Shown here piece by piece: positions 10,401 through 16,934 of a stretch of DNA of 18,351 bases (positions are counted from its first letter, which is position 1; every line of letters starts with the position of its first letter). Under the pieces are notes generated by a model that worked only from the letters and a program-made list of their open reading frames with translations, did no database searches and was not told the DNA's origin. Source of the stretch: JAVJRN01 sp040218415 (lineage in GTDB: Bacteria; Bacteroidota; Bacteroidia; Cytophagales; Cyclobacteriaceae); assembly GCA_040218415.1 (NCBI GenBank), contig JAVJRN010000046.1, forward strand, positions 1 to 18,351, read 5' to 3'. A program made the translations under genes and the position numbers.

Positions 10401-11465
10401 ATCCATAAAACCATTGAAATAACCGCTGTACTGCTTAGGGCCATCTTTGGCAAATTCTAACTCAGCTACCGTAGTGATCGGCTGCTCTGGTACTGCCTCT
10501 GCTACGCGGTTGCCATCTACATATAAGTAGACATTGGCAGTATCATATACTGCTGCAAAGTGATGCCAATCTCTCGTCAATACATCGAGGTTGTAGCCAT
10601 TCTTAGAAATCAATTCTATACCCGTACCATCTGCATTTCCATCATGGAAATACCTGATTCGGCCTTGATCATCCAGGGATATTTTCACCAATATATTTGT
10701 AGTTCCAGAATCTACTGCCACAAAAATGGTTTGATTCTTTACTTCCACATTTCTCCACCAGCCTTCTACAGTATAGTACTTATTGAACTGATACGCCTGA
10801 TCCACGAAATACACATAATCATTGACTCCATCAAAATCCAATGATTGTCCTAAGTTCGGTGTAAGTACCACCTTTACGTCCGCCACGGGCGTACCGTTTC
10901 GCGTTTCTACCTTACCCGTCACCCGTCCGTTTGGATTCAAAAACCCTACAGCTTTCATAGGCTTGGAGTCACCTAGATTGTTGCTAGTGATGATCTCATA
11001 GGTGTAAAACTCCCCTGGGAATACATTGTAGTCCACATAGGTAGTTTGCTTTAGCGGCACAGTAGTGATCAATCTTCCGTTTCGGAAGATTTGGGTTACA
11101 TTTTCCGTAACTATAGGCCCTTTGTAGTCATTGACCACTTCCCATTGTACTTCGATGCGGTCTACGTACTCTCCCTCTGATGCGGAGCTCCTCGGTGCTT
11201 GAGGTTCCAGGAAGTAATGTCCCCAAAAACCAAACTCCGCTTCTATTCCATTAGAATATCCACCCGTAACACCTGTAGCATGCTGACCTATAGTGGCCTG
11301 TATCACACTTCTGTTATTACGCAGGTAACTCCTATCGCCACCCTGTACCGTAAAGTTGGATACGGAGTAGTTGATGTCGTCTTTACAATCTTCCTGAGCT
11401 ATCGCACTTGTGACCCAGAGTAGGGACAAGAGGCTCAGCAGCGTATTTCTCGCTCTTATTTTCAT
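4413..11465 (-). CDS. Giant secreted LamG-domain protein with T9SS type A sorting domain
   Basis: I start it at the ATG at 11465-11463, which gives about 2350 residues and places a clean signal peptide (MKIRARNT...SAIAQ, residues 1-24) at the N-terminus. The earlier in-frame ATG at 11507 would add 14 hydrophilic residues and overlap the upstream gene. Domains in order (approximate residues): two LamG/concanavalin-like domains at 207-410 and 461-640 (SLDFDGxxDYV, xxEGWxx, LYxDG, DxxRxWNxxR); carboxypeptidase-regulatory-like segments near 730-800 and 818-900; a Ser/Thr/Gly-rich alternating beta segment at 1243-1365 ending in CPWEPGTQNR; a Big_5/SbsA-like Ig domain at 1608-1725; a shared domain at 1843-1935 (NPAEFENSM, FLTLYTN); two tandem GWNWFS/GWNWVS repeats at 1963-2123 (KSQxxFxQYV, GWxG); a second shared domain at 2142-2250; and a T9SS type A C-terminal domain at 2267-2350 (VDIYPNPF, SAGLYLVQV, ending KTLKIIAK). 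It is predicted to be exported by Sec, then T9SS, to the cell surface, where the LamG domains could bind glycans or protein. The binding partner is unknown. Confidence 0.93.
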   Translation of the reverse strand: MKIRARNTLLSLLSLLWVTSAIAQEDCKDDINYSVSNFTVQGGDRSYLRNNRSVIQATIGQHATGVTGGYSNGIEAEFGFWGHYFLEPQAPRSSASEGEYVDRIEVQWEVVNDYKGPIVTENVTQIFRNGRLITTVPLKQTTYVDYNVFPGEFYTYEIITSNNLGDSKPMKAVGFLNPNGRVTGKVETRNGTPVADVKVVLTPNLGQSLDFDGVNDYVYFVDQAYQFNKYYTVEGWWRNVEVKNQTIFVAVDSGTTNILVKISLDDQGRIRYFHDGNADGTGIELISKNGYNLDVLTRDWHHFAAVYDTANVYLYVDGNRVAEAVPEQPITTVAELEFAKDGPKQYSGYFNGFMDDFRVWNIGRERAELRKYKDITLTGEEAYLKNYWKFDEQFSNKVFDFAKKPVPDRDNGYICDVTRSSFISPAQLGAYTDAGGDYLIKGIFYGNGQTFSAAPSKATPIGYSLDFDGTDDYVSYQLDRVTYDQAFTLEGWFKTGVSGKEMVIFEASNPEDTYQFIQLGIQTTGEFYANVGFGGATSTITSANAVNDEFWYHYALVHDGTTATLYIDGVSEGTTANAGVAEITRSVIGRSGTSENNAGAKYFQGSIDEMRLWNYARTSNQVNATLNQIIPGNEQGIVDTDGTLGVDAYWMFGEGGGSIISDQTPNGHAGELMNFQEITLGSGDKLVANWNGDDLPLDVEFFNHDFDPNARNVSLDPSNTSVDRVDFTDISQIAISGFVRFANTDCFAPNVEMTINGGSFLPPVYTNADGKFTVELEPGTTNAFLASKYEDFAFNPGFIELPRLVRPIAGLRFETNTVRQIKGIVGGGECLIPLGTANVLVQSANGCFEKTVAVDVNTGEFIAEDLPPLNYQVSIVGHENTSTVQSFFNLQGAVTVDLTKKNDSISFIYTSATNIKLAFDNPEPNTCGYQVDSETATFLNQNSEYDLGIKLYQLYKSDTCFLASGSVSIDDQISDFSPSAVVDVVNGLGTYTLLAGVPNLAAPYKKTITVFGTEQANGAVLPATLASTIVFGFKTLQSTFETTTPQLPLMILRDPPGDMSYAYLEQNIETCNSFSFDFSTTASLGGFATVHGGPDLSIITGIGVAKKTDVDITADFTFEGSASLGFGTTLAHEICLASTEIFRTSANEFIAGDEGDVYVGGAFNVLVGTNRVLEIDPTTCLPVLEDVLMIMPTSFATTYIYTDAFIRGSVIPGLSALNDAESVSQWESILTYNQTLKDEALFVENVSFSAGVDYEKSVTSTESNSSSMALSSGFVASLSAVQGIQVDGVGFTAGISASIAAETNIAKTSNKSESKTIGYVFGDDDIGDNFTVDIKSDAAGMPVFNLVAGESICPWEPGTQNRAAVGITMSTPNVANNVAEYDLASFQLTLSNTSETGEDQFYGLRVLQESNPNGAAIVINGDGSAVELFVRANKSEIVTITVEKGPDAYVYTDLELELYVPCEQDRAVALGLDVADIIANDPGRSEFFARQKISVDFVKTCQQPIIFTPGNGWLVNESSANMQRVALSNIDLGQIEFDRFRFQYRRQIEGEPFVNGAIIERAQIVGLDSYEFDWDVTNVQDGLYELRAISECAGDFQPGISELVTGRIDRQAPTVLGTPTPIDAVLSADDEITITFEENVKCEDIISLATAVSLQPGSTNHVNLINTENSLSLAKTVTCEGNKLIIVPNIQNKFIEGQVLRVDLLGIKDLFGNVQTAPITWEFTVQRNPLVWTGGDVQSVTYEGESPRFIRSVKNNGAFAVNVNLSGVLDVQTLDETLLPSWLTASPRSFTLQPGGTQDVTFTVSDQIGGGDYISTVTAATSFGAPELRFDVRVLCPDPAWNINPAEFENSMNFTGQLDIRGTMSIDEYDIVAAYVGNELRGVGHVSYAPELENIPGEHPYLVFLTLYTNSTASETIDFQVWDASRCQLYGQIAESYNISINTVALGSPTSPMTVTVTNDIIQEVPLSAGWNWFSYNLFGASTATNNLLGSLDNNRGDLVKSQTDFSQYVPGLGWVGPLTKMDSTKSFRIKLTKADTLILVGEPIDFETTFVQLDSGWNWVSFLPPVGMELNEALGGITATADFIIKSQRNFAQYVDFHGWIGSLDFLRPNEGYLLYTDRPATLAFPVNANNARTVIPDEVIAKLPDGWSLSPEDFEFNSNIIMTATGLDVAEGDVIGLFDDETLVGFGEARYIDFMDEYYFFITGYTNTVLNGLSIRMYTADGEITATNELSLELDKVIGSVQEPVVAVFESEALNIAPATLTAVDIYPNPFENISTLSIQLEKGAYTVVTIHNLTGQVIYQLFDGELAAGTHAFTINKNSPQTKLSAGLYLVQVRTEEEIKTLKIIAK

Positions 11466-11493
11466 AGTCTGATTTGTTAAGGGTGAGAAATGA

Positions 11494-13707
11494 TTACTGT
11501 TGGCCAACTAACTTCGCCGCTTCATTTTTCGCCTTATCCAAACCAAGCAATATGTCCACCTTCGCTTCTAGTGTAGCCAAGTCGCCTAGGCGTGATTTTA
11601 GTTTTGCATTTTCCGCTTTCAAAGCATCTATTTCTTTTTGCTGTTTTTCGTTTTGCTTCGTGAGCTCTTGGGTAGCCGATACATTGAGCATGGAGATGGC
11701 ATCATAGTCAATCTGATGAAAGTCATCTACTTGTTTGCCATAAACGAACAGCTCAGGATGGTTTTCCTCGGATGCCACTATAAATGTATTGCCATTGCTT
11801 ACAGACACCACTTCTTTCACCACTTCGCCTTCTTCTGTCATCAGCTTCACTTTATCACCAACTACCAGATCATGCGCCTCTTTCAGCTTTACAGTAAGTA
11901 GACCTGACTCCTCTGCATAAGTAGTTTTAGTGGCTGTAGCATAAATAGTAGGCACAAAATTCTTATTGAGGGAAACCGCTTGTGGATATACCGCGCGCAC
12001 TTCCTGAGCGATCAGCTTCTTATCTTGCTTATTGCCGTAGTGTACTTTGTCAATAAAGGAATAATCAGTGATTTGAAGCTCATTGAGCTTAGCAAGGTCC
12101 TCTGCGCTATTTGATCTGCTTTCAATGTTTTTGATACGCTCATCTGAGGTTACATAAAATCCAATCTGTGATGCAATCCCTTCATGTGCGTGAATAGAAA
12201 AACCTGACACGAATTGTCCTTGTGTATAAGCGGCCTGTTGAGTCCCATCCATGTATTGAGAAAGTGCCCAACTATGGTTTACACCAAAGCCTTTTACCAC
12301 CAGTCTAGCCAGTGATTGATCAAATGCAGTAATACCAGTTCCAATACCTACATTGCCGGCCGATACAGTACCAGCCGCAGTAATATTATTACCACTGTAA
12401 ATAAGACCAGGAGTAGTGAACCCGCCAGCACCCGCGTACACATCTCCGCCTGAAGGATTTAAATGTAATCTATTGACAGCACCTGCGTTAATAGACTGAA
12501 TACCCCCATTACCATAAGATATATATAGACCAGCAGGATCACCTGCCAGTAAATTATTGGGTGATCTAAATGTACCAGTCGCAGTAATATCTCCGGTGAT
12601 GTGAGTAGCACCGTTAACATTTAACCCGCCAGCACCCACGGAGACATTTCCACCAAAATAGTTTAAATAAAGCGTGGAAGGGTCTTGGACATTATACGCA
12701 TTTAACATATTATTAAAACGGCGCGTATTAATACTGCCTAATGATCCTATTACAAGGCTATTAGTCGCGTAGACATCACCTGTACCCAGATTGACCGCTC
12801 CACCATTAGGATTTAAAAACAAAGCAGAGGTGGATGCCCCATTCATAGCTTGAACCTTATCATATTCATAACTGACATGTGCGGCTCCAAGAGCTCCTAC
12901 CTTTACACCAACACCCACTTCGACCGACTGGTTTGCTATTAAAGTTCCAGCATTATTAATTGACGCTTTGGTTACTCCTCCGATCTGAAAATCAATGTTT
13001 CCTGTACCATCACCATCACCGTCAGCATTGATCCCTATACTGGTAGGATTGGCTAAAGATGCAGCTGATCCACCCAGGTTGGCACTATTGAGTGAGCTAC
13101 CATCATTGAAGATAAGTCTACCACTAGGACCAGCAAGATTTATCACTCCAGTATTAGTGGTGATATCTCCATTTACTGTAAGTCCACCTGTATTAGAAAT
13201 AATGCTACCCTCCGAGGTAATAGTACCCTGCGATACGATAAGGTTTGCTGTACCTATAGTCACATCTCCGACTGAAGGAAACTGATTATCAGTTCCTAAG
13301 ACTGATTTCGAATAAGGATAGATCGTCAAAGCGATACGTGGAGACATCTCGCCGTAGTTTTCTACCGTGATACCTACGAAATACTCCTTATCAAAGCTAA
13401 GCACATCGAGAGGAGCTGCTTGATCGCCAAGGTTGGCAGAAAAAACACCATGTCGAGTCTCAAGACTTGTATAAGTATCTGTCCAGAGTGCTGTACCTGC
13501 GGAGGCTGTATCGTATATTTTAAAAGTCACACTATAAAAGCCATCGTCTACTGATCGGCCATTGGGCTCGCGCAATACTCCTTGTATGGAGATGTTTTGG
13601 GCGAATGCCGCAGTAGCGAATAATAAGAAAAACAGGACAGTTGCGACGTTCCTGTGGAGAAGTTTTTTGTAAAGTGATTGCATAGCTTGATTAAAATGTG
13701 ATTGCAT
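11494..13707 (-). CDS. Secreted trimeric fibre-like protein with Peptidase_S74 (endosialidase-type) intramolecular chaperone domain
   Basis: This 737-residue protein has a signal peptide of about 37 residues (hydrophobic core VATVLFFLLFATAAFA). A second in-frame ATG at 13683 would shorten the N-terminus by 8 residues, and the sequence does not decide between them. Residues about 38-150 are a beta-rich N-terminal domain common in Bacteroidota fibre-like proteins. Residues about 150-510 are a Gly/Asn-rich shaft with imperfect repeats (LxLNPxGGxVxxGxG, ITATG, NVGIGTG), as in phage tail-fibre beta-helices. The S74 domain begins at TSDERIKN with Ser521 and Lys526, matching the SDxRxK self-cleavage dyad known from phage endosialidases and eukaryotic MYRF, and continues with LIAQEVRAVYPQAV. 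About 80 residues (583-665) separate that motif from IDYDAISMLN and look like an inserted beta domain. Residues about 675-715 form a heptad-rich coiled coil. In known members the S74 domain trimerises and cleaves itself off. No T9SS sorting domain is visible. It is the first gene of the surface-protein run, 28 bp before the giant gene. Confidence 0.92.
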   Translation of the reverse strand: MQSHFNQAMQSLYKKLLHRNVATVLFFLLFATAAFAQNISIQGVLREPNGRSVDDGFYSVTFKIYDTASAGTALWTDTYTSLETRHGVFSANLGDQAAPLDVLSFDKEYFVGITVENYGEMSPRIALTIYPYSKSVLGTDNQFPSVGDVTIGTANLIVSQGTITSEGSIISNTGGLTVNGDITTNTGVINLAGPSGRLIFNDGSSLNSANLGGSAASLANPTSIGINADGDGDGTGNIDFQIGGVTKASINNAGTLIANQSVEVGVGVKVGALGAAHVSYEYDKVQAMNGASTSALFLNPNGGAVNLGTGDVYATNSLVIGSLGSINTRRFNNMLNAYNVQDPSTLYLNYFGGNVSVGAGGLNVNGATHITGDITATGTFRSPNNLLAGDPAGLYISYGNGGIQSINAGAVNRLHLNPSGGDVYAGAGGFTTPGLIYSGNNITAAGTVSAGNVGIGTGITAFDQSLARLVVKGFGVNHSWALSQYMDGTQQAAYTQGQFVSGFSIHAHEGIASQIGFYVTSDERIKNIESRSNSAEDLAKLNELQITDYSFIDKVHYGNKQDKKLIAQEVRAVYPQAVSLNKNFVPTIYATATKTTYAEESGLLTVKLKEAHDLVVGDKVKLMTEEGEVVKEVVSVSNGNTFIVASEENHPELFVYGKQVDDFHQIDYDAISMLNVSATQELTKQNEKQQKEIDALKAENAKLKSRLGDLATLEAKVDILLGLDKAKNEAAKLVGQQ

Positions 13708-14075
13708 ATTGGAGGTTGTATTTCGTTAATTTTTTCTATTAGTGTTTTAAATCCTGTAATTCATGTTTAAGCATTAGCTAGGATTTCGAGCATTATATTC
13801 ATTACCCCTGATTATTTAAATAGGGATAAATCATTTGATTTTTTTTTATTCATCCGTCTAGGGTCTGTTGATGAGATGTTGGAATAAAAAATAATTGTGC
13901 TCATTTCTGCTTTTTTTTATTCGGTGATTCTTCGTTTTAAAATCCCCCGAAATACGAGTTGTTTTTTTATTAATTCTCACACTGTTTTTATAACAAATCC
14001 TGATTAAGACCCGAAGGACGTTTTTTGGATTTTAACAATGATAAAATTTTGCGGTTGAATGAGGCTTAAAATGAA

Positions 14076-14101
14076 TGTGACAAAAGTGTGACAGTTGTGA
14101 T
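14076..14101. promoter_or_regulatory. Three TGTGA direct repeats, possible operator
   Basis: TGTGAC at 14076-14081, TGTGAC at 14087-14092 and TGTGAT at 14096-14101 are spaced 11 and 9 bp apart, about one helical turn, so they could present repeated half-sites on one DNA face. They lie about 370 bp upstream of the fibre gene and 460 bp upstream of the regulator. TGTGA is also a CRP-family half-site, but no matching inverted half-site lies at the usual spacing. Function is inferred from pattern only. Confidence 0.25.
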
Positions 14102-14339
14102 AAAGTTCAAAAAAACCAGTTTTTCGCATGTTTTGGCTCGCGCACTTTTCACTCTTGAATAGAGAAAATAATGTATGAACACCTTGGAGTAGTAGCCAAT
14201 GTGGAGATATTAAGCATTAAGCAGTAGACGAATAATGATCAATTGTATATGGCTGCACCGAGAGAATTTATTTTTAATATGACGCATACTAACACGGGAG
14301 TTTCATTAATATTAAAAAAGAGGTTAAAACTCATGTTTT

Positions 14340-14363
14340 CGTAGTACGGTAGTGCGTATTACG
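14340..14363. promoter_or_regulatory. Paired CGTANTACG pseudo-palindromes, possible operator
   Basis: CGTAGTACG (14340-14348) and CGTATTACG (14355-14363) are two 9-bp near-palindromes with centres 15 bp apart. They sit about 200 bp before the TPR/HTH gene start and just upstream of a possible -7 element. Symmetric repeated sites are typical of dimeric regulators, but nothing in the sequence names the binding protein. Confidence 0.25.
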
Positions 14364-14398
14364 AGAATAAGATTCTTATGAAAGTAGGATAGTCTTTA

Positions 14399-14406
14399 TA
14401 GCTTTG
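14399..14406 (+). promoter_or_regulatory. Possible Bacteroidota -7 box (TAGCTTTG)
   Basis: TAGCTTTG fits the Bacteroidota -7 consensus TAnnTTTG. A good TTTG -33 element is not evident about 20 bp upstream, and the implied 5' untranslated region would be about 150 bp. The match is a weak candidate for the promoter of the TPR/HTH gene. Confidence 0.2.
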
Positions 14407-14563
14407 CCCACCACAGTATCACATTTAGTTATTTGTAAAAATTCACTACTTAGTCAGTTTGCGAGTCGATAGTTTGACCTACTAAAAAGGAAAGGACTGC
14501 TATCTGTATAAGTTTTATGATTTTATTAAATATCACACAGGCGAATGCTGTAATAAGTTTTTA

Positions 14564-16330
14564 ATGAGAATTTGGATTACCCTCTTCATGCTTTTTGTTT
14601 ACTGTTCTGTAGAAAGTCAAGACAGAGATTTGTCTATCTATACTTGGAATAAGGACTTAACCATATTGCTGAATAAGTCTCATGCTGAGCGAAACGAAAT
14701 TCTTCTTAAATTTTATGAGTGGGGGATTCATGATTTGGACTCTGCCACGATTTTTAAAACCATTGAGCGCATAGATAGCATAGCCAAGTCGAATAATGAG
14801 CGTGATTTAATGCTGGAAACAGCGCTCATGCGTATTCATTATTACCTCTATCGAGATTACTACCCAAGAGAATTGATTGTCAGTAAAACACTAGCCTTAA
14901 ATGAAATAGCTAAAAAAGAGCGGATTCTTTGGTTGGATATATGGACAAACTCCGTGCTTGCCAATTACTACTTCAGTGTCCTAGAAGAATATGAACTAGG
15001 CTTTGAGTATTACGAAATAACGGAGAAGCTTTTGGAGGGGGTTTCCACCGAAGACTTCCCAATGAAACCTATCTGCTTACATCAGCTAGGCTGGGCGCAC
15101 TATTACTTTCGTGATTACCAGCAATCCATTGTATACTTCAAAAAAGCCCTCAACGCCTACAAAACAAGGGCGAGTGACTTCTATTATATTCATTCGCTAA
15201 ACACGGTCGCTCTGGCTTACAAGCATAGCAAAAAGCTAGACTCATCAGACTACTACTTACAACAACTTCATGACTATAGCATTCAGTCCAATAATGAAGT
15301 GTGGGAAGCCATAAGCTCTATCAATCTTGGGTATAACCATTATTTGAAAGGCGAATATGATGTATCTATTGCCACACTCAACCATGCCCTTGAGAGACTC
15401 ATTGCGCTCAAATATTGGGACTTAGCAGGGGAAACTCTCACAAAACTGGCCGAAGTAAAATTTGAGATTGGTGAGATCGACGAGGCTAAGGCAATGACTT
15501 ATAATGCCAAGGAGTATCTACAAGGTTATAACAACTTAGGCGAAAAAGCCAAATTGTATCCATTACTCGCTAAGTCTGCCGCCTTGGATCTGAACCCAGC
15601 TATGGTAAACGCCTATTTAGACTCAGCTTTGATAGTCAAAGACAGTCTCGCCAATCTGTTTAGTGGATTGAAACTCATGCGTGCCAAGCAAAAGACTCTT
15701 TTGGAAAGACAGAAAGATGAAACTGAAAAATCAGAAATGGCTCAGCAAAAAGAGTTGTTGTTTCGCAATGCAATCATTGTGTTTTTGATGTGTCTTTTCG
15801 CCATAGCTTATTTAATCTATCGGCAATACAAGTTAAAATCTTCCGCCAGAGTACTTCTATTGAACACAGAAAAAAGATTAGCGGTAAAAGAAATCGATCT
15901 CTTCAAAAAATCAATCCTAGAAAAAAATGAGGTTATAGAGACCTTAGAGAAGAACCTTAAGAAAAGTCTCCGAGCTAAGGAAAGTTCAATGGATTCCCCT
16001 CACCTCACAAAAGACCAAAAAGACCAAAAAATTATTATTAACAAGTTGATTGAATCAACATTACTTACAGAAAGTAACTGGAAAGAATTTGCCTCACTTT
16101 TTGAGACCGTGCATGTTGGCTTTTTTGATAGAATGAATCAAAAATGGAGAGGACTTACACCCTCAGAAATTCGGCTCATTACCCTCTCACGTCTCAAATT
16201 GGACAACAAAAAAATGGCGCGTATGCTTGGTGTAGGCACTGATGCTATCAGGCAGGTGAAGAGTAGATTAAGGCGTAAAGTCGACATAGATACCCATGTG
16301 AGCTTTGACGAAATAGTGGATCAGATATGA
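14564..16330 (+). CDS. Membrane-anchored TPR regulator with C-terminal LuxR/GerE-like helix-turn-helix
   Basis: This 588-residue protein begins with a short hydrophobic signal sequence (WITLFMLFVYCSVESQ). Residues about 90-320 are helical repeats; clear TPR-like units include HQLGWAHYYFRDYQQSIVYF (about 177-196), NTVALAYKHSKKLDSSDYYL and INLGYNHYLKGEYDVSIATL. A charged coiled coil at about 365-400 leads to one transmembrane helix at about 403-420 (AIIVFLMCLFAIAYLIY), then a second coiled coil at about 435-480. The C-terminal 60 residues (LTPSEIRLITLSRLKLDNKK, then MARMLGVGTDAIRQVKSRLR) form a GerE/LuxR-type DNA-binding fold. The predicted topology has the TPR part in the periplasm and the HTH in the cytoplasm, a layout seen in many Bacteroidota regulators. 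It is transcribed divergently from the surface-protein genes, which suggests but does not prove that it controls them. There is no receiver domain. The start has no Shine-Dalgarno sequence, as is usual in this phylum. Confidence 0.88.
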   Translation: MRIWITLFMLFVYCSVESQDRDLSIYTWNKDLTILLNKSHAERNEILLKFYEWGIHDLDSATIFKTIERIDSIAKSNNERDLMLETALMRIHYYLYRDYYPRELIVSKTLALNEIAKKERILWLDIWTNSVLANYYFSVLEEYELGFEYYEITEKLLEGVSTEDFPMKPICLHQLGWAHYYFRDYQQSIVYFKKALNAYKTRASDFYYIHSLNTVALAYKHSKKLDSSDYYLQQLHDYSIQSNNEVWEAISSINLGYNHYLKGEYDVSIATLNHALERLIALKYWDLAGETLTKLAEVKFEIGEIDEAKAMTYNAKEYLQGYNNLGEKAKLYPLLAKSAALDLNPAMVNAYLDSALIVKDSLANLFSGLKLMRAKQKTLLERQKDETEKSEMAQQKELLFRNAIIVFLMCLFAIAYLIYRQYKLKSSARVLLLNTEKRLAVKEIDLFKKSILEKNEVIETLEKNLKKSLRAKESSMDSPHLTKDQKDQKIIINKLIESTLLTESNWKEFASLFETVHVGFFDRMNQKWRGLTPSEIRLITLSRLKLDNKKMARMLGVGTDAIRQVKSRLRRKVDIDTHVSFDEIVDQI

Positions 16331-16736
16331 ACGAATAACTTATTTTTTTATTTATTTTATGGATATTGGTATGATACAGAAAATATGAGTGATTTTATTC
16401 GATATTCGGTTATAATAACTTAAATAGTTGGACAGGTTTTTTGCATAAAACAGAAAACAAAATGTTCGAAATAATTATTAAAATAAACAATTCAATGCGC
16501 ACGTATGTATGACCTGTCCTGAAATAGGTTTACACAAAAGAGTGTAAAAATGAAAGAAGAAAGTAAAGTCATTTTAGGACGGATCAGTTTATCAAAAGCA
16601 CGTTCATCAAAAGCACTTAGTATAAAAATCAGGAATTGCTCCCTTGATATTACGAGACGTTGCTGTAGGTAAAAAGTACTTCACGACTGTCTTTTGACTT
16701 GATGACCTTTGACGCTTTACTTTTTGATGAGAGCAT
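16331..16736. other. Gene-free stretch between the TPR/HTH gene and the Fic remnant
   Basis: AT-rich sequence with only very short ORFs. It contains the IS-like 77-bp element at 16510-16586. GGACAGGT at 16430-16437 is an 8-bp inverse match to ACCTGTCC at 16512-16519 in the left end of that element, possibly another degraded end. Two TCAAAAGCAC direct repeats lie near 16592-16616. I see no clear intrinsic terminator directly after the TPR/HTH gene; its stop is followed by T-rich sequence without an obvious hairpin. Confidence 0.6.
16510..16586. mobile_element. 77-bp IS3-like remnant or MITE with imperfect terminal inverted repeats
   Basis: The left end TGACCTGTCCTGAAAT (16510-16525) and the reverse complement of the right end ATTTTAGGACGGATCA (16571-16586) agree at 13 of 16 positions. 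The ends are TG and CA, as in IS3-family elements. Inside lie a perfect 7-bp inverted repeat (TTTACAC 16529-16535, GTGTAAA 16542-16548) and an ATG-led ORF start at 16550, as if the left end of an IS had been joined directly to its right end by internal deletion. The flanking bases (GTA left, GTT right) do not form a perfect target duplication. Assignment to IS3 rests on end structure only. Confidence 0.45.
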
Positions 16737-16934
16737 TCATTTTTTCACACGGATTACATCCTTCAATGCTTTGATTAAATAAATGTTAATGTAATAGTTG
16801 GGTCGGCCTTCGCCCTTGATCAGCACTCTATCTTCGGCCAATTGGTTGAGATAGGTAGCTGCCGTCTGGCGACTCTTGAGCCGGAGTGCCTCCTATCCAA
16901 ACTCGCTTGAGTATTTCCGGTAAAATAATTGTAG
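16737..16934 (-). pseudogene. Remnant of a Fic-family protein, C-terminal winged-helix part
   Basis: In the minus-strand frame ending at the TGA at 16737-16739, the 51 residues after an in-frame TAG (16893-16895) contain LKSRQTAATYLNQLAEDRVL followed by IKGEGRPNYYIN. This matches the C-terminal winged helix typical of Fic/DOC proteins (SRxTAxxYLxxL, then GRxNYYIN). Upstream of the TAG the same frame continues as LFYRKYSSEFG, which also fits that region of Fic proteins, until a TAA at 16935-16937. The catalytic Fic motif (HxFxxGNGR) is absent from the window, so more than three quarters of a normal gene is missing and an internal nonsense codon is present. It lies next to an IS-like scar and a mobile-element module, consistent with decay after insertion or deletion. 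Confidence 0.6.

Larger units (their letters stand above)
13708..14563. other. Divergent AT-rich intergenic region (856 bp) with candidate control elements
   Basis: No supported gene lies here. The region separates the divergent surface-protein run (minus) and the TPR/HTH gene (plus), so both promoters should be in it. It contains two copies of a TTTTTTTTATTC tract (near 13841 and 13911), three TGTGA direct repeats (14076-14101), two CGTANTACG pseudo-palindromes (14340-14363) and a possible Bacteroidota -7 element for the plus-strand gene at 14399-14406. I found no convincing TAnnTTTG -7 box for the minus-strand run. Confidence 0.7.

Noticed and set aside
11466..11507. Earlier ATG for the giant LamG protein
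   Set aside because: It would put 14 polar residues before a perfect signal peptide and overlap the upstream gene; the ATG at 11465 fits better.
13830..13930. Intrinsic terminators at the two T8 tracts
   Set aside because: No GC-rich stem precedes either tract, and no plus-strand gene ends nearby; they are more likely AT-rich promoter-region sequence.
16550..16672. 40-codon plus-strand ORF starting MKEESKVILGRISLSKARS
   Set aside because: It starts within the IS-like remnant and runs into non-coding sequence; more likely the leftover start of a deleted transposon ORF than a real gene.
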